Shown here in pieces: positions 5,317 through 5,451 of a stretch of DNA of 5,451 nucleotides (position 1 is the stretch's first letter; each line of letters opens with the position of its first letter). The stretch lies in assembly GCA_024653405.1 (NCBI GenBank), contig JANLGB010000021.1:9087-14537 (forward strand). The letters run 5' to 3'. The stretch is from Candidatus Saccharicenans sp. (GTDB lineage Bacteria; Acidobacteriota; Aminicenantia; Aminicenantales; Saccharicenantaceae). The translations under genes were made by a program, and so were the position numbers. Below the pieces are notes generated by a model. It was not told the origin of the DNA. It worked only from the letters and a program-made list of their open reading frames with translations, and did no database searches.

Positions 5317-5451
5317 TCATAATTCCAGGAGCAAACTGGTCAGCAGGGCTGTTCTCTGCACGAAGGAAGGCAGCAGCAGGTGCTCATGAGCGGCATGCAT
5401 GCCCTCTCCTTCGGGCCCGAGGCCGTCCAGGCAGGGCCGGCCCAGATGGGA
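5317..5451 (-). CDS. M20-family metallopeptidase, C-terminal end (partial, cut by right window edge)
   Basis: An open frame enters from the right edge and ends at TGA (5317-5319), giving 44 visible residues. LDGLGPEGEGMHAAHEHLL, followed by R..LL..LLLEL, resembles the C-terminus of glutamate carboxypeptidase-like M20 peptidases. In those enzymes a histidine after a Gly-rich turn is a metal ligand, here the first His of MHAAHE (fragment residue 19). The family consists of zinc-dependent aminoacylases, carboxypeptidases and dipeptidases, and the substrate cannot be inferred from this tail. The gene lies upstream on the same strand as the aminotransferase, 75 bp away. I see no convincing terminator hairpin between them, so some read-through is possible. 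Confidence 0.7.
   Translation of the reverse strand, partial: SHLGRPCLDGLGPEGEGMHAAHEHLLLPSFVQRTALLTSLLLEL

Overview
The window looks like ordinary chromosome from a bacterium with mid-range G+C (about mid-50s % by eye). It holds seven protein genes and no recognisable RNA gene, mobile element, CRISPR array or phage gene. The lineage cannot be fixed from sequence alone. An AcsE-like methyltetrahydrofolate methyltransferase together with a DUF4416 protein suggests an anaerobe with tetrahydrofolate/corrinoid one-carbon chemistry (acetogen-, deltaproteobacteria- or candidate-phylum-like). That is inference.

Layout, left to right. (1) Positions 1-454, minus strand: the N-terminal third of an asparaginyl-tRNA synthetase (asnS), cut by the window edge. 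(2) Positions 455-580: a 126-bp divergent promoter region. Both flanking genes lack a Shine-Dalgarno (SD) sequence, and the best promoter matches lie so close to the ATGs that both mRNAs could be leaderless or nearly so. (3) Positions 581-1129, plus strand: a complete DUF4416 protein of unknown function. (4) Positions 1126-5241, minus strand: a four-gene run read right to left, class V aminotransferase -> short 3-phosphoglycerate dehydrogenase (SerA) -> NifS/IscS-type cysteine desulfurase -> AcsE-like methyl-THF methyltransferase. The last gene meets the DUF4416 gene tail to tail, with the two stop codons overlapping by 4 bp. (5) Positions 5242-5316: a 75-bp gap with a sigma70-like promoter for the run. 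An 18-bp near-perfect palindrome fills the space between its -35 and -10 elements. (6) Positions 5317-5451, minus strand: the C-terminal 44 residues of an M20-family metallopeptidase, cut by the right edge.

The four-gene run makes metabolic sense. SerA oxidises 3-phosphoglycerate, and the translationally coupled aminotransferase probably aminates the product in place of a classical SerC. Serine feeds both cysteine, the substrate of the desulfurase for Fe-S and thio-cofactor assembly, and the folate one-carbon pool, the substrate of the methyltransferase. No phosphoserine phosphatase, IscU/NifU scaffold or corrinoid protein is visible in the window.

I found no clearly new multi-gene system. 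The items most worth a second look are the promoter-spacer palindrome, the SD-less divergent gene pair, the methyltransferase without a corrinoid partner, and the DUF4416 protein.
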